The position numbers were made by a program, and so were the translations under genes. This document shows positions 1 to 9,722 of a stretch of DNA of 64,000 bases, piece by piece. The DNA comes from Flavobacteriaceae bacterium LYZ1037 (lineage in GTDB: Bacteria > Bacteroidota > Bacteroidia > Flavobacteriales > Flavobacteriaceae), in assembly GCA_003144015.1 (NCBI GenBank), contig QFWS01000007.1, positions 62,001 to 126,000 of the forward strand. The letters run 5' to 3'. The notes under the pieces are model-generated. The model did not search any database. It saw only the letters and a program-made list of their open reading frames with translations, and was not told the origin of the DNA. Positions within the stretch are counted from its first letter, which is position 1, and each line of letters starts with the position of its first letter.

Positions 1-44
1 CTATTTACTTTATCACTATCACTTTTAACTTAATAATTTTAACC

Positions 45-1667
45 ATGAAAAACACAAAAACGTTATCATTAATCATGATAGGACTGTTTTGCCTATCATT
101 TTCTGTGACATTTGCACAGAAAAACAGTAAAAGACCAACAAAACCCAACATCATTATGTTAGTTTCTGATGATACAGGTTGGGGAGATTTAGGAGTCTAT
201 GGAGGAGGTGTAGGTAGAGGGATGCCTACCCCAAATTTAGACAAAGTAGCAAAAGAGGGTATGCAATTTTGGTCATTTTATGGACAACCAAGTTGTACTC
301 CAGGAAGAGCTGCTATGCAAACAGGTAGAATCCCAAACCGTTCTGGTATGACCACGGTTGCCTTTCAAGGACAAGGTGGAGGACTTCCAGCAGCAGAATG
401 GACACTAGCTTCTGTACTAAAAAAAGCAGATTATAACACGTATTTTTCTGGAAAATGGCATTTAGGTGAAGATGATTATGCCATGCCAACTGCACAAGGA
501 TATGATATTATGCAAAATGTGGTTTTATATCACTTAAATGCATATACTTATGCATTCCCTTCTTGGAATCCAGAAATGTCTCCAGAAATGGCAGCTTTCT
601 TCCAAAAAGTAACTAAAGGTATTTTAGAAGGAGAAGCTGGTAAGCCGGTTAGAGAAATTTCTAAAGTTACTACAGAGAACATAGCGGAATTAGACATGAA
701 TATGACTGAAAACGTTTTAAAACAAATGGATATTTATGCAAAAGATAATAAACCATTTTTTATGAGCATAAACTTTGCGAAAAACCATCAGCCAAATTTA
801 CCTTCAAAGCAATTTGCAGGAAAATCTCCAGCTAAAAGTAAATATGCAGATTGCGTTGTTGAGATGGATTATAACGTAGGGCGTATCATGGATAAAATAA
901 GAGAATTAGGGATTGAAGAAAATACTTTGGTTGTTTACACTGTAGATAATGGAGCTTGGCAGGATGTATATCCAGATGCTGGTTACACACCTTTTAGAGG
1001 GTCTAAAGGTACAGATAGAGAAGGTGGTAGCCTTGTTCCAGCATTAGCATGGTGGCCAGGACAAATTAAAGCAGGTTCTGATAATCATGATATTGTTGGT
1101 GGTTTAGACTATATGGCAACCTTTGCATCTTTAGCAGGAATAGAATTACCAACTAAAGATAGAGATGGCGTACCTATGGTTTTTGATAGTTATGATATGT
1201 CTAACATTTTGTTTGATGAAGGGAAACCATTACGTAGAAAATGGTTCTACTTTACAGAGGCAGAATTAAGCCCAGGTGCTGTACGTGTAGATAGATGGAA
1301 AGCTGTTTTCAATACACGTGGAGATAATGGTGCACAAGCAGGAAGTGATATGCCTGGTCAACAATTAGGTTGGAGAGGAGACCAAACCTATGTAGCAACT
1401 GTACCTGCTATATATGATTTATGGGCAGACCCACAAGAACGTTACGATATTTTTATGACTAGTTTTACAGAAAAAACATGGACCTTACCTATTTTTAGTA
1501 AAGCTACACAAGACTTAATGAAAACCTATGTAGAATATCCACCACGTCCATTACAAAGTGAAACATTCACAGGTCCTCTAGAAATTAAACAATTTAGAGA
1601 TATTCAAAAAGCTAAAGTATTATTAAAAGAAAAAGGGATTGTAATTCCTAAATTAGAAGGAGAATAA
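45..1667 (+). CDS. Secreted arylsulfatase, formylglycine-dependent (S1 sulfatase family)
   Basis: The enzyme hydrolyses sulfate esters, probably from algal polysaccharides or other sulfated glycans outside the cytoplasm. Residues 1-25 form a signal peptide ending in SVTFAQ. The metal-site motif SDDTGWGDLG lies near residue 42. The sulfatase signature CTPGR (Cys near residue 84) provides the Cys that a formylglycine-generating enzyme must oxidise. GKWHLG supplies the conserved Lys and His, and a later VDNGAW supplies Asp/Asn metal ligands. The length of 540 residues is normal for the family. The gene is followed by a strong terminator. What lies upstream is outside the window, so any SusCD partner cannot be judged. 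The family assignment is firm; the substrate is unknown. Confidence 0.93.
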   Translation: MKNTKTLSLIMIGLFCLSFSVTFAQKNSKRPTKPNIIMLVSDDTGWGDLGVYGGGVGRGMPTPNLDKVAKEGMQFWSFYGQPSCTPGRAAMQTGRIPNRSGMTTVAFQGQGGGLPAAEWTLASVLKKADYNTYFSGKWHLGEDDYAMPTAQGYDIMQNVVLYHLNAYTYAFPSWNPEMSPEMAAFFQKVTKGILEGEAGKPVREISKVTTENIAELDMNMTENVLKQMDIYAKDNKPFFMSINFAKNHQPNLPSKQFAGKSPAKSKYADCVVEMDYNVGRIMDKIRELGIEENTLVVYTVDNGAWQDVYPDAGYTPFRGSKGTDREGGSLVPALAWWPGQIKAGSDNHDIVGGLDYMATFASLAGIELPTKDRDGVPMVFDSYDMSNILFDEGKPLRRKWFYFTEAELSPGAVRVDRWKAVFNTRGDNGAQAGSDMPGQQLGWRGDQTYVATVPAIYDLWADPQERYDIFMTSFTEKTWTLPIFSKATQDLMKTYVEYPPRPLQSETFTGPLEIKQFRDIQKAKVLLKEKGIVIPKLEGE

Positions 1668-1686
1668 ACTTTATATACTGAATAAC

Positions 1687-1711
1687 AAAAGGGTGCATTC
1701 TGCACCCTTTT
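1687..1711 (+). terminator. Rho-independent terminator after the sulfatase gene
   Basis: An 11-bp perfect stem (AAAAGGGTGCA / TGCACCCTTTT) with a 3-nt loop begins 20 bases after the sulfatase stop and is followed by a short T-rich stretch. A GTG that would extend the next reading frame upstream lies inside this stem, which argues against that start. Confidence 0.85.
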
Positions 1712-1731
1712 ATTTCTATAAAACGAATTCG

Positions 1732-2796
1732 ATGAAAAAAATAAACAAATCAATTTATTACTTTTCTGTTCTTACTATCCTAATCGCTTTTACATCTTGT
1801 AAAGAACAAACAAAAGCAGAAGAGTCTGTGGTTTCCAACACAGTGCAACCAGCAGAAATTAAAGATCCTCTACCTTCTTGGAATGAAGGGAAAACAAAAC
1901 AAGCAATCGTTAGTTTTGTAAATGCTGTTACTGATAAAAATAGTGCAGATTATGTATTGCCAAAAGACAGAATAGCAACTTTTGATAATGACGGAACCTT
2001 ATGGGCTGAACAACCTGTTTATGCACAATTGCTTTTTGCTTTTGATAGAATTAAAACATTAGCTCCTGAACATCCAGAATGGAAAAACAAACAACCTTTT
2101 AAAGCCGTTTTAGAAAATGATCAAAAAACATTGATGGAATCTGGTGAGAAAGGAATATTAGAAATTGTAGCAATTACACATGCTGGTATGTCTACAAATG
2201 ATTTTGAAACTATAGTAAACAATTGGATTACTGTAGCTAAACAACCAGACCCTAGATTTAAAGATAGACTATTTACTGAAATGATTTATCAACCAATGCT
2301 TGAATTATTGGATTATTTAAGAGTTAATGATTTTGAAGTCTTTATAGTTTCAGGAGGAGGAATTGAATTTATGCGTCCTTGGACTGAGAAAGTTTATGGA
2401 GTTCCAACACAAAATGTAGTTGGAAGTAGTGTTCAAGTTGCTTATGATTATAATGATGGGGAGCCAGTTCTCAAGAGAATAGCAAAAGTTGATTTTATTG
2501 ACGACAAAGTTGGAAAGCCTGTTGGAATCAATTCGCATATTGGTAAAAAACCAATTCTTGCTTTTGGAAACTCAACAGGAGACCAGCAAATGTTAGAATG
2601 GAGTCAAAGTAAAGGAACAAAAACCTTCCAAGGATTGGTGCACCATACAGATGCAGATAGAGAATGGGCTTACGGTCCAGACTCTCATATTGGAACCTTT
2701 TCTGATGAATTAATGAAAAAAGCAGATTCTAGTGGTTGGCACGTAGTTGATATGAAAACTGAATGGAAAGTTGTTTTTCCATCTGATTTAAAATAA
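1732..2796 (+). CDS. HAD-superfamily phosphatase-like lipoprotein
   Basis: This is a predicted outer- or inner-membrane-anchored lipoprotein: the N-terminus is hydrophobic and is followed by the lipobox-like FTSC at about residue 23. The HAD motif I is TFDNDGTLWAE near residue 80, the position of the catalytic Asp in phosphoaspartate-forming phosphatases. IVSGGG serves as motif II and AFGNSTGDQQML is the C-terminal acidic motif. The start at 1732 is chosen because the longer GTG start at 1693 falls inside the upstream terminator stem and would bury the signal peptide. It converges on guaC, with a shared terminator between them. It is probably a periplasmic phosphatase; the substrate is unknown. 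Confidence 0.82.
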   Translation: MKKINKSIYYFSVLTILIAFTSCKEQTKAEESVVSNTVQPAEIKDPLPSWNEGKTKQAIVSFVNAVTDKNSADYVLPKDRIATFDNDGTLWAEQPVYAQLLFAFDRIKTLAPEHPEWKNKQPFKAVLENDQKTLMESGEKGILEIVAITHAGMSTNDFETIVNNWITVAKQPDPRFKDRLFTEMIYQPMLELLDYLRVNDFEVFIVSGGGIEFMRPWTEKVYGVPTQNVVGSSVQVAYDYNDGEPVLKRIAKVDFIDDKVGKPVGINSHIGKKPILAFGNSTGDQQMLEWSQSKGTKTFQGLVHHTDADREWAYGPDSHIGTFSDELMKKADSSGWHVVDMKTEWKVVFPSDLK

Positions 2797-2820
2797 ATAA
2801 TGCCAATTAATTGAAAACAA

Positions 2821-2853
2821 AAAGGTTTAACTTTTTAGTAAAGTTAAACCTTT
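2821..2853. terminator. Bidirectional terminator between the HAD lipoprotein gene and guaC
   Basis: A 13-bp perfect stem (AAAGGTTTAACTT and its complement) with a 7-nt loop is flanked by A-runs on one side and T-runs on the other. It lies between two convergent stops, so it can end transcripts from both sides. Confidence 0.88.
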
Positions 2854-2855
2854 TT

Positions 2856-3896
2856 TTATATCGTATAAATTTTGTTTTCTTGCTCTGCAACACGAATAAA
2901 AGTCGTGCGCTTGGTCAATTCTTTTAAGCGTTGAGCACCTACATAAGTGCAAGTACTTCTTAATCCTCCTAATATATCTTGTAACGTAACTTCAACATCA
3001 CCTTTATAAGGAACTTCAACTGTTTTACCTTCGCTTGCTCTATATTCTGCAACACCACCAACATGCTTGTCCATTGCAGTTTCAGAGCTCATGCCATAAA
3101 ACTGTTTATAGATTTGTCCTCCACGTTCAATGGTTTCTCCACCACTTTCATTATGTCCAGCAAACATGCCTCCAAGCATCACAAAATCGGCTCCAGCACC
3201 AAAAGCTTTAGCAACATCTCCAGGTGTCGTACAGCCACCATCACTAATTATTTGACCGCCTAATCCATGAGCTGCATCAGCACATTCAATAATGGCTGAT
3301 AATTGTGGATAACCAACGCCTGTTTTAACACGTGTTGTACATACAGAACCTGGTCCAATACCAACTTTAACAATGTCTGCTCCAGATAATAGAAGCTCTT
3401 CAACCATTTCGCCAGTAACCACATTTCCTGCGATAATTGTTTTATCAGGGTATTGCTCTCTTGTACGCTGAACAAAACTCACAAAATGCTCTGAATAGCC
3501 ATTAGCTACATCGATACATATAAATTTTAATTGTGGATGTAATTTAAAAATATCGGCTAATTTTTTTAAGTCTTGTTTGCCTGTTCCAGTACTTACGGCA
3601 ATATAATCTATTATGTTTTTAGGAGCATTTTGTAAAAAATGTTCCCATTCTGATATAGAATAATGTTTGTGTATTGCTGTAAATAATTTGTTCTTCGATA
3701 AGGCTAAAGCCATATCGAAAGTTCCAACTGTATCCATATTAGCTGCCATAATTGGAATGCCATGCCATTGCAAATCACTATTTAGAAATTTAAAGTCTCG
3801 TTCTAAATTTACTTGAGATCTGCTTTTTAAAGTCGATCGTTTTGGTCTAATCATCACGTCTTTAAAGCCTAATTTAATGTCTTGTTCTATGCGCAT
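2856..3896 (-). CDS. guaC: GMP reductase
   Basis: The enzyme converts GMP to IMP with NADPH in purine salvage. The protein has the IMPDH/GMPR TIM-barrel fold. The catalytic Cys is in GPGSVCTTR, followed by the phosphate-binding DGGCTTPGD and the GGMFAGH loop. There is no CBS domain insert, which separates it from IMP dehydrogenase. The start at 3896 (MRIEQD) gives 346 residues, close to the E. coli protein. The longer TTG start at 3923 overlaps a matching -7 promoter box and is unlikely. It is transcribed alone, divergent from the S9 peptidase gene. Confidence 0.94.
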   Translation of the reverse strand: MRIEQDIKLGFKDVMIRPKRSTLKSRSQVNLERDFKFLNSDLQWHGIPIMAANMDTVGTFDMALALSKNKLFTAIHKHYSISEWEHFLQNAPKNIIDYIAVSTGTGKQDLKKLADIFKLHPQLKFICIDVANGYSEHFVSFVQRTREQYPDKTIIAGNVVTGEMVEELLLSGADIVKVGIGPGSVCTTRVKTGVGYPQLSAIIECADAAHGLGGQIISDGGCTTPGDVAKAFGAGADFVMLGGMFAGHNESGGETIERGGQIYKQFYGMSSETAMDKHVGGVAEYRASEGKTVEVPYKGDVEVTLQDILGGLRSTCTYVGAQRLKELTKRTTFIRVAEQENKIYTI

Positions 3897-3920
3897 CTTT
3901 GGAAGATATTTGTTTTCTAT

Positions 3921-3928
3921 CAAAAATA
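3921..3928 (-). promoter_or_regulatory. Predicted -7 promoter box (TATTTTTG) for guaC
   Basis: It matches the Bacteroidetes consensus TAnnTTTG on the minus strand, 25 bases upstream of the guaC ATG. No clear -33 TTTG at the usual spacing is visible. Confidence 0.5.
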
Positions 3929-4020
3929 CACGTTCTTAGAAAATTCATCATGAGAAATTGGAAATTTAAAGTGTGTTTTATTAACAATTGTTTAAAGAAT
4001 AAAAACTCTTAAAAATAGTT

Positions 4021-4028
4021 TAGGTTTG
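4021..4028 (+). promoter_or_regulatory. Predicted -7 promoter box (TAGGTTTG) for the S9 peptidase gene
   Basis: It matches TAnnTTTG about 60 bases before the ATG at 4089. It overlaps the alternative TTG start at 4026, which would therefore not be transcribed from this promoter. Confidence 0.5.
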
Positions 4029-4088
4029 AATTTCATAAAGAGAAAGAGTAACTTCGTTTCCTTATTATTTGCAATAATTATATGTGTT

Positions 4089-6464
4089 ATGAAGCTAAGA
4101 AAAGTCCTAATGTTTTTCAGTATATGTCTCTTGAACCAGTTCAGTATAGCTCAAATAAATAATGTTTCTGAATTAACTATTAAAGAGATTATGCAAGGTT
4201 CCAACTTTATTGGTCATTTACCGTCAAATGTTAGTTGGTCCAATAACAATGAATGCATTTATTTTAATTGGAATCCAGATTCGGATTTAAACGACTCGCT
4301 TTATGCGTACAATTTAAAAAATGATAAAATTACTAAAGTAGATTTTGAAACAGAATATGGTTTGCCTGCTTCAAAAGTGATTTTTAATAAAGATGAAACT
4401 AAAAAGATATATACTAAACATGGTGATGTTTTTATTGAGGATGTAACTACAAATTCAGTAATACAAATTACCAATACCTTGGATTATGAAGGAAACGTTC
4501 ATTTTACAGATTTTGACTCGCAAGTGGCTTATGTTAAAGATAAAAATATTTATAAATGGAATTTAAAAAATGGAACAACAACACAAATCACAAATTTTTT
4601 AAATAAAGAGAAAAAAGAAAAAGAAAGAACCGATAAGGATGAATGGCTTAACAACGATCAATTAGAATTATTCGATATTTTAAGAGAACGAAAAGAGAAA
4701 AATGATATACGTGATACATTATTGAAGCGCTTTGATGTAAAAAAACCATTAAAAATCTATTTAGAAGGGACATCGATTTTAAATCAGCAAATGAGTCCAG
4801 ATGGCAATTATGTGACATACTTAACGGCTAAACGACCTAAAAATAAAAAGACTATCATGCCACATTATGTTACAGAATCTGGCTATACAGAAGATGAGAA
4901 CACACGATCTAAAGTAGGAGATGAGCAGACAGAATATAGCATGTATGTATACGATATTGCCAATAGAAAAACCTATCCTGTTGTTTTAGATAATTTGGAG
5001 GGCTTAGATTATATTCCGGAATACACCAAAGATTATCCCGACAGACCTTATGCAAACGAAAATCGTATTGGTTATATCTCAGGGCCTACTTGGAGTCCAG
5101 ATGGGAAATTTCCTGTTTTAGATATTATAGCAAACGATTATAAGGACCGTTGGATTGTATTATTAAATGTAAAAGAGGGAACGATTGAAAACATTGATCA
5201 TCAGCATGACGAAGCTTGGATTGCAGGACCAGGAATAGGTGGTTATAGTGGTGGAGAATTAGGTTGGATGCCAGATAACAAGTCTATTTGGTACATGTCT
5301 GAGAAAACAGGTTACTCGCATATATATACAATGAATGTGAGGACAAAGCAAGTTAAAGCCCTTACAGAAGGAGCATTTGAAATATACCATCCACAGATTT
5401 CTAAAAATCAAAAACATTGGTATTTTATTGCAAATAAAAATCATCCTGGTGACCGTCAGTTTTATAGTATGCCTATACATGGAGGAAAATTCACTGCTCT
5501 AACAAATAAAATAGGTAAAAATGATGTCACGCTTTCACCAGACGAAACGCAAATGGCTATTTTGTATTCTTATTCAAACAAACCTACAGAATTGTATGTG
5601 CAAGAAAATCCGATGTTTGCTTCAAAAGAAGCAACACCAAAACAAATAACACATTCTACTACAACAGCTTTTAACGACTATTCTTGGAAAGATCCCGAAA
5701 TAATCACTTTTAAAGCTGACGATGGTGCCAAAGTTCATGCCAGATTATATCAGCCAAAAACAGATGTTAAAAACAAAGCAGCTGTCATTTTTGTTCATGG
5801 AGCAGGTTATTTGCAAAATGCCCACAAATGGTGGAGTAGTTATTATAGAGAATACATGTTCCATAATCTGTTAGTGGATAATGGTTATACCGTTTTGGAT
5901 ATAGATTATCGTGGAAGTGCAGGATACGGAAGAGATTGGAGAACAGGGATCTACAGGCACATGGGAGGAAAAGATTTATCAGACCAAGTGGATGGCACCG
6001 AGTATTTAATGAGTGAATATGGAATAGATAAAGATAAAATAGGTATTTATGGAGGTTCTTATGGAGGTTTTATAACCCTTATGGCTATGTTTAACGAACC
6101 TGAAACGTTTAAAGCTGGAGCTGCAATTCGTTCTGTTGGAGATTGGGCAGCTTATAATCATGGTTATACAGCAAGAATTTTAAATACACCAGTAACCGAT
6201 AGTTTGGCGTACAGGAGGAGTTCTCCTATTTATTTTGCCGATGGTTTACAAGGCGATTTATTAATCTTACATGGTATGATTGACGATAATGTTCATTTTC
6301 AAGATATGGTTCGTTTGTCTCAACGATTAATTGAATTGGGGAAAGAAAACTGGGAAATGGCTGTTTACCCCATGGAACGTCATGGTTTTGTAGAACCTAG
6401 TAGTTGGACAGACGAGTACCTTAGAATCTATAAATTATTTGAAGAAAGCTTATTAGGTAAGTAG
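4089..6464 (+). CDS. Secreted S9-family prolyl oligopeptidase / dipeptidyl-peptidase IV-like enzyme
   Basis: This is a serine peptidase that trims peptides, usually after proline, in the periplasm or outside. Residues 1-22 of the chosen start form a signal peptide ending FSIAQ. An N-terminal beta-propeller of roughly 500 residues carries repeated 'SPDG' type turns. The C-terminal alpha/beta hydrolase has the nucleophile in GGSYGG, the acid in MIDDNVHF and the His in ERHGF, in that order over the last 140 residues. The length (791) suits the DPP-IV/prolyl tripeptidyl group. The ATG at 4089 is preferred over TTG 4026 because the latter lies within a promoter-like box and adds a second hydrophobic segment. 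Confidence 0.92.
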   Translation: MKLRKVLMFFSICLLNQFSIAQINNVSELTIKEIMQGSNFIGHLPSNVSWSNNNECIYFNWNPDSDLNDSLYAYNLKNDKITKVDFETEYGLPASKVIFNKDETKKIYTKHGDVFIEDVTTNSVIQITNTLDYEGNVHFTDFDSQVAYVKDKNIYKWNLKNGTTTQITNFLNKEKKEKERTDKDEWLNNDQLELFDILRERKEKNDIRDTLLKRFDVKKPLKIYLEGTSILNQQMSPDGNYVTYLTAKRPKNKKTIMPHYVTESGYTEDENTRSKVGDEQTEYSMYVYDIANRKTYPVVLDNLEGLDYIPEYTKDYPDRPYANENRIGYISGPTWSPDGKFPVLDIIANDYKDRWIVLLNVKEGTIENIDHQHDEAWIAGPGIGGYSGGELGWMPDNKSIWYMSEKTGYSHIYTMNVRTKQVKALTEGAFEIYHPQISKNQKHWYFIANKNHPGDRQFYSMPIHGGKFTALTNKIGKNDVTLSPDETQMAILYSYSNKPTELYVQENPMFASKEATPKQITHSTTTAFNDYSWKDPEIITFKADDGAKVHARLYQPKTDVKNKAAVIFVHGAGYLQNAHKWWSSYYREYMFHNLLVDNGYTVLDIDYRGSAGYGRDWRTGIYRHMGGKDLSDQVDGTEYLMSEYGIDKDKIGIYGGSYGGFITLMAMFNEPETFKAGAAIRSVGDWAAYNHGYTARILNTPVTDSLAYRRSSPIYFADGLQGDLLILHGMIDDNVHFQDMVRLSQRLIELGKENWEMAVYPMERHGFVEPSSWTDEYLRIYKLFEESLLGK

Positions 6465-6482
6465 TTTTTTTATGGAAGAACC

Positions 6483-6863
6483 TTACTTTGAAGCCATCAT
6501 ACTAATTTCAACATTAACAAATTTTGGTAGATTGGCAACTTCAACGGTTTCTCTAGCTGGAGCAGTTGTTTCGTTAAAATAAGTAGCATATACCTCATTT
6601 ATTTCAGCGAAGTTGTGCATATCGCTTATAAAAATAGATGTTTTAAATACATTTTCAAACGTCATGTCTGCTGCTTTTAATACGGCTTTCATGTTTTCCA
6701 TTACTTGTTTGGTTTCCGTTTTAATATCATCTAAAACCAATTCCATAGTTATCGGGTTTAAAGCTATTTGTCCAGACGTGTATAAAACATTATTGATTAA
6801 TATGGCCTGGTTATAAGGTCCAATTGGAGCAGGAGCATGTGGCGTGTTGATTATTTTTTTCAT
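6483..6863 (-). CDS. ridA: RidA family reactive enamine/imine deaminase
   Basis: Proteins of the YjgF/YER057c/RidA family hydrolyse reactive 2-aminoacrylate-type enamines released by PLP enzymes, in the cytoplasm. The 126 residues are the standard length. The signature Arg is present in APARETVEVANLPK near the C-terminus, and the early IGPYNQA segment is typical. It starts 2 bases after the lptD-like stop on the same strand, so it is probably cotranscribed with that gene. The family is certain, the exact physiological substrate inferred. Confidence 0.93.
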   Translation of the reverse strand: MKKIINTPHAPAPIGPYNQAILINNVLYTSGQIALNPITMELVLDDIKTETKQVMENMKAVLKAADMTFENVFKTSIFISDMHNFAEINEVYATYFNETTAPARETVEVANLPKFVNVEISMMASK

Positions 6864-6865
6864 AA

Positions 6866-9562
6866 TTAAAATTGCTTATCAGGTTGTCTTCGTTTATCGT
6901 ATTTAAGATCTTTAAGCAAGTTAGATTTAATTCCAATAAAGAAATTCCATGAACTTCTGTCGCTAAAAGGAATCCAATTAAAACTCATTCTCCAACTTAA
7001 TAAATCTCTTTCAAAACGTAACGATGTATAAGAAAAACCTTTGTTTTTAAAATCATATCCCGAAGAAGCCCCAACTTTCCATCGTGGTGATAATTCAACA
7101 TCTCCAGAAAACATTAATGAGTGTGATGAAATTTCGTCTTCGCGTCTAGCGTTTGTATAGTTAACGGCATAGGCTAGGCGTAAACTCCAGGGAATTACAG
7201 TGGTATACAAATCGCTAGGAGTTTTCTCTTCCTCATCGTCTTCGTAAAAACTGGAGTTGGCAAAATCTTGAGATCTACCAAATAAATCGTCGGCACGACC
7301 ACCACTTCTTAGAGTTTCTGCTTGACTTTCTTCAGTTTCTCTTCCTGTAAATGTGGAGTTAGAAATGGTATAATTCATGGTCACATTAGCACTTGTTAGT
7401 CTAAAGATACTTCCACCATTATCTACATTCCATGTATTAATTAAATTGTTGTTATTATCTAAAGCATATGGGTTTAAAGAAGCACCAAAATTTACCGACA
7501 TTTTATCTTTAAGTAATTGTGTGCTTCCGGTAATTCTTAGGTCACTCCAGTTTAAGGAATCTGCAGCAATATTGTAACCTGCATTAAAATTAAGATTGTC
7601 TAATAGCTTAATTTTTCTGGGTTCTGTAGCAGCAGAATCTTTGTCTCGCACTTTCATTTCTATGTTATTTCCTAAAGAAAATCCAACGGTATTCGAGAAG
7701 TTTTGATTAGGAGAACCATAAAGAGAGCCTTCAAATTTAGAGTATTCAACTTCTTCGATTGTTGTTCCATCTGCACTTACAACTTCATAAGTGTTGTAAT
7801 ATTGATCGAAAGACGGGTTTATGGTATAGCTTATAGAAGGTCTCATAACATGCCTAAGTGCTTTTATTTTTTTGTCTTCACCTTCTTTTTCAAAGTTAAA
7901 CATCCCGTAAAGTGTGGTTCCTATACTAGCATTAAAATTATAAGTTCTATAAGCAGCAAATCCATTATTAACTTCTGTAATAACAGTTTTATCTTCTTCA
8001 TTATAATACTTGTTAACAGTTTCGAAGGCCCAAGTTTCACTGTAATTTGTTCCTGCACTCAAGCTTAAATATTTTAAGACTTTAAAATTAGTAGTAAGAG
8101 GGATACTATGGTTTACACCCATTTTAGCATCGTCCCACATTTCCTTTTTAAAAAATAAAGAATCTGTTGTGTCAATTCTATTTTCACCTCTAATATTATA
8201 CTGAAAGTTTATGTTTTCAATAATCCCTTTCTTAGAACCTATTTTTGGTTCAAAAGGATATATTCTACTAACACTTGCCTGTATCGTAGGCAATGTCATA
8301 TTAATGCTTTCAGTATTGGTGTTTTGCGAATGTGTAGCAGCAACACTCATATTTACTTGGGGCTCTCCTTGAAATGTTTTTGAATAAGAAACAGAAGATG
8401 CCATGGTATTATTTAAAAAACTTGGTGAATTGACCTGATTGATTGAGGTTTGGTAATACTTACTACTTCCTAAGTTTACAGAAGCAGAGAATCTGGAATT
8501 AGGACTAGATTTTACATCTTGGCTATGCGACCAACGTATATTATATATGGTCGTTTTTGAATAATCTGGAAACCCACGTTCACTACTTATTAAATTTTCA
8601 TATCTAAAACCAAAATCACCAGCAAACTTATAACGTACAGCATAATTACTTTCAAAACGCAACCCATAACTTCCATTGGTATAATAATCTCCTAAAACAG
8701 CTAGATCTAAGTAATCGCTAATAGCAAAGTAATAACCACCGTTTTGTAAAAAATACCCACGACTACTTTGTTCTCCAAAACTAGGAATAAGCACTCCTGA
8801 TGTTTGTTTTTTTGTTAAAGGGAAAAAGCCGAAAGGCAACCCAATAGGTGTAGGAACATCGGCAATAACCATATTTGTTAATCCTACAACAATTTTCTTA
8901 TTTGGAACTAATTTGATTTTGTTTGCCTGAAAGTAATATTCTGGATTCTCAATATTTGTGGAGGTTGTAAACCTACCTTTAGAAAGAAAAACAACCGAAT
9001 CGTTTTCTTTTTTTGTAATTGGCGCGTAGATCTGCATGCCTTGTTGCTCCGTTTTAGAATTGAAAATGAGCACTTTTTCAGTTTTAAAATTAAAACGAAT
9101 GGAGTCAGGTTCTACCAAATTATCTCCTTGTTTAAAAGATGGGTTTTGACTATAATTACCAAGAGAATCCTTAATACGTCCAGCATAAACTTCGTTTTTT
9201 GAATAGTCTATTACAATAATCCCAGCCTTTAGTTCCATATCTTCATAGTAAACTTCGGCTTCGTTATATAAATATAGTTTCTGTTCTTTATTGTTGAAAG
9301 ATTGGTAATCTTTAGCTTTATAAGTAACTGTGGCAGATAAGAGTTCAGGTTTTGTTATTACAGAATCTTGTAAGGTAGAATCTTGCCCGATTTCTGAAAG
9401 CTCTATTTTTTCAAGGTTGTTTACATTAACTGTAACGCTATCGTTGCTTTTATTAGTAGGAACTTTTCCTCCAGAATTTGGAATATCTTGAGCGAAGCCA
9501 GAAGTGTTGATAAACACTGTAAAACTTAAGGCAAAAAGTATGTAAAAGTTGTTTGTACGCAA
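6866..9562 (-). CDS. lptD: LptD/OstA-like outer-membrane LPS assembly protein
   Basis: This is a large outer-membrane protein expected to place lipopolysaccharide in the outer leaflet. A signal peptide ending SGFAQ is followed by an OstA/LptA-like jellyroll region (about residues 70-230, with YSKNEVYAGR and FNFKTEKVLIFNSK), then a long beta-barrel rich in alternating aromatic strands to the C-terminus. Bacteroidetes versions are divergent from proteobacterial LptD and annotated as putative. The frame is open upstream to a TTG at 9613, but a TAATTTTG box overlaps that codon. I prefer the TTG at 9562, which gives a clean signal peptide after an approximately 40-nt leader. It is divergent from the amidase gene. 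Confidence 0.82.
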   Translation of the reverse strand: MRTNNFYILFALSFTVFINTSGFAQDIPNSGGKVPTNKSNDSVTVNVNNLEKIELSEIGQDSTLQDSVITKPELLSATVTYKAKDYQSFNNKEQKLYLYNEAEVYYEDMELKAGIIVIDYSKNEVYAGRIKDSLGNYSQNPSFKQGDNLVEPDSIRFNFKTEKVLIFNSKTEQQGMQIYAPITKKENDSVVFLSKGRFTTSTNIENPEYYFQANKIKLVPNKKIVVGLTNMVIADVPTPIGLPFGFFPLTKKQTSGVLIPSFGEQSSRGYFLQNGGYYFAISDYLDLAVLGDYYTNGSYGLRFESNYAVRYKFAGDFGFRYENLISSERGFPDYSKTTIYNIRWSHSQDVKSSPNSRFSASVNLGSSKYYQTSINQVNSPSFLNNTMASSVSYSKTFQGEPQVNMSVAATHSQNTNTESINMTLPTIQASVSRIYPFEPKIGSKKGIIENINFQYNIRGENRIDTTDSLFFKKEMWDDAKMGVNHSIPLTTNFKVLKYLSLSAGTNYSETWAFETVNKYYNEEDKTVITEVNNGFAAYRTYNFNASIGTTLYGMFNFEKEGEDKKIKALRHVMRPSISYTINPSFDQYYNTYEVVSADGTTIEEVEYSKFEGSLYGSPNQNFSNTVGFSLGNNIEMKVRDKDSAATEPRKIKLLDNLNFNAGYNIAADSLNWSDLRITGSTQLLKDKMSVNFGASLNPYALDNNNNLINTWNVDNGGSIFRLTSANVTMNYTISNSTFTGRETEESQAETLRSGGRADDLFGRSQDFANSSFYEDDEEEKTPSDLYTTVIPWSLRLAYAVNYTNARREDEISSHSLMFSGDVELSPRWKVGASSGYDFKNKGFSYTSLRFERDLLSWRMSFNWIPFSDRSSWNFFIGIKSNLLKDLKYDKRRQPDKQF

Positions 9563-9610
9563 CGCTTTTAAATGTATTTTTGTAAAAGTATGGCTCGGTT
9601 TTTGAATTGC

Positions 9611-9618
9611 CAAAATTA
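9611..9618 (-). promoter_or_regulatory. Predicted -7 promoter box (TAATTTTG) for lptD-ridA
   Basis: It matches TAnnTTTG on the minus strand. Transcription would begin near 9604, downstream of the TTG at 9613, which favours the internal start at 9562. Confidence 0.45.
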
Positions 9619-9722
9619 CATATATTTTTTGTGATTAATTTAATATTAACGAAAATTCGAAAATTAAACTTGAACATCACTAAAGTAGGTAATAATCCTG
9701 CCAAAAAGCTGTTATTCTAAAT

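Noticed and set aside
1693-1731. Upstream GTG extension of the HAD lipoprotein gene
   Set aside because: It lies in the arms of the sulfatase terminator and would bury the lipoprotein signal sequence.
3897-3923. TTG start extending guaC
   Set aside because: It overlaps a matching -7 box; the ATG at 3896 gives the normal family length.
4026-4088. TTG start extending the S9 peptidase
   Set aside because: It overlaps the -7 box and adds a second hydrophobic segment before a clean signal peptide.
7703-8068. 121-codon frame opposite the lptD-like gene
   Set aside because: Cys/Phe/Ile-rich shadow of a beta-barrel gene on the other strand; no start signal or recognisable domain.
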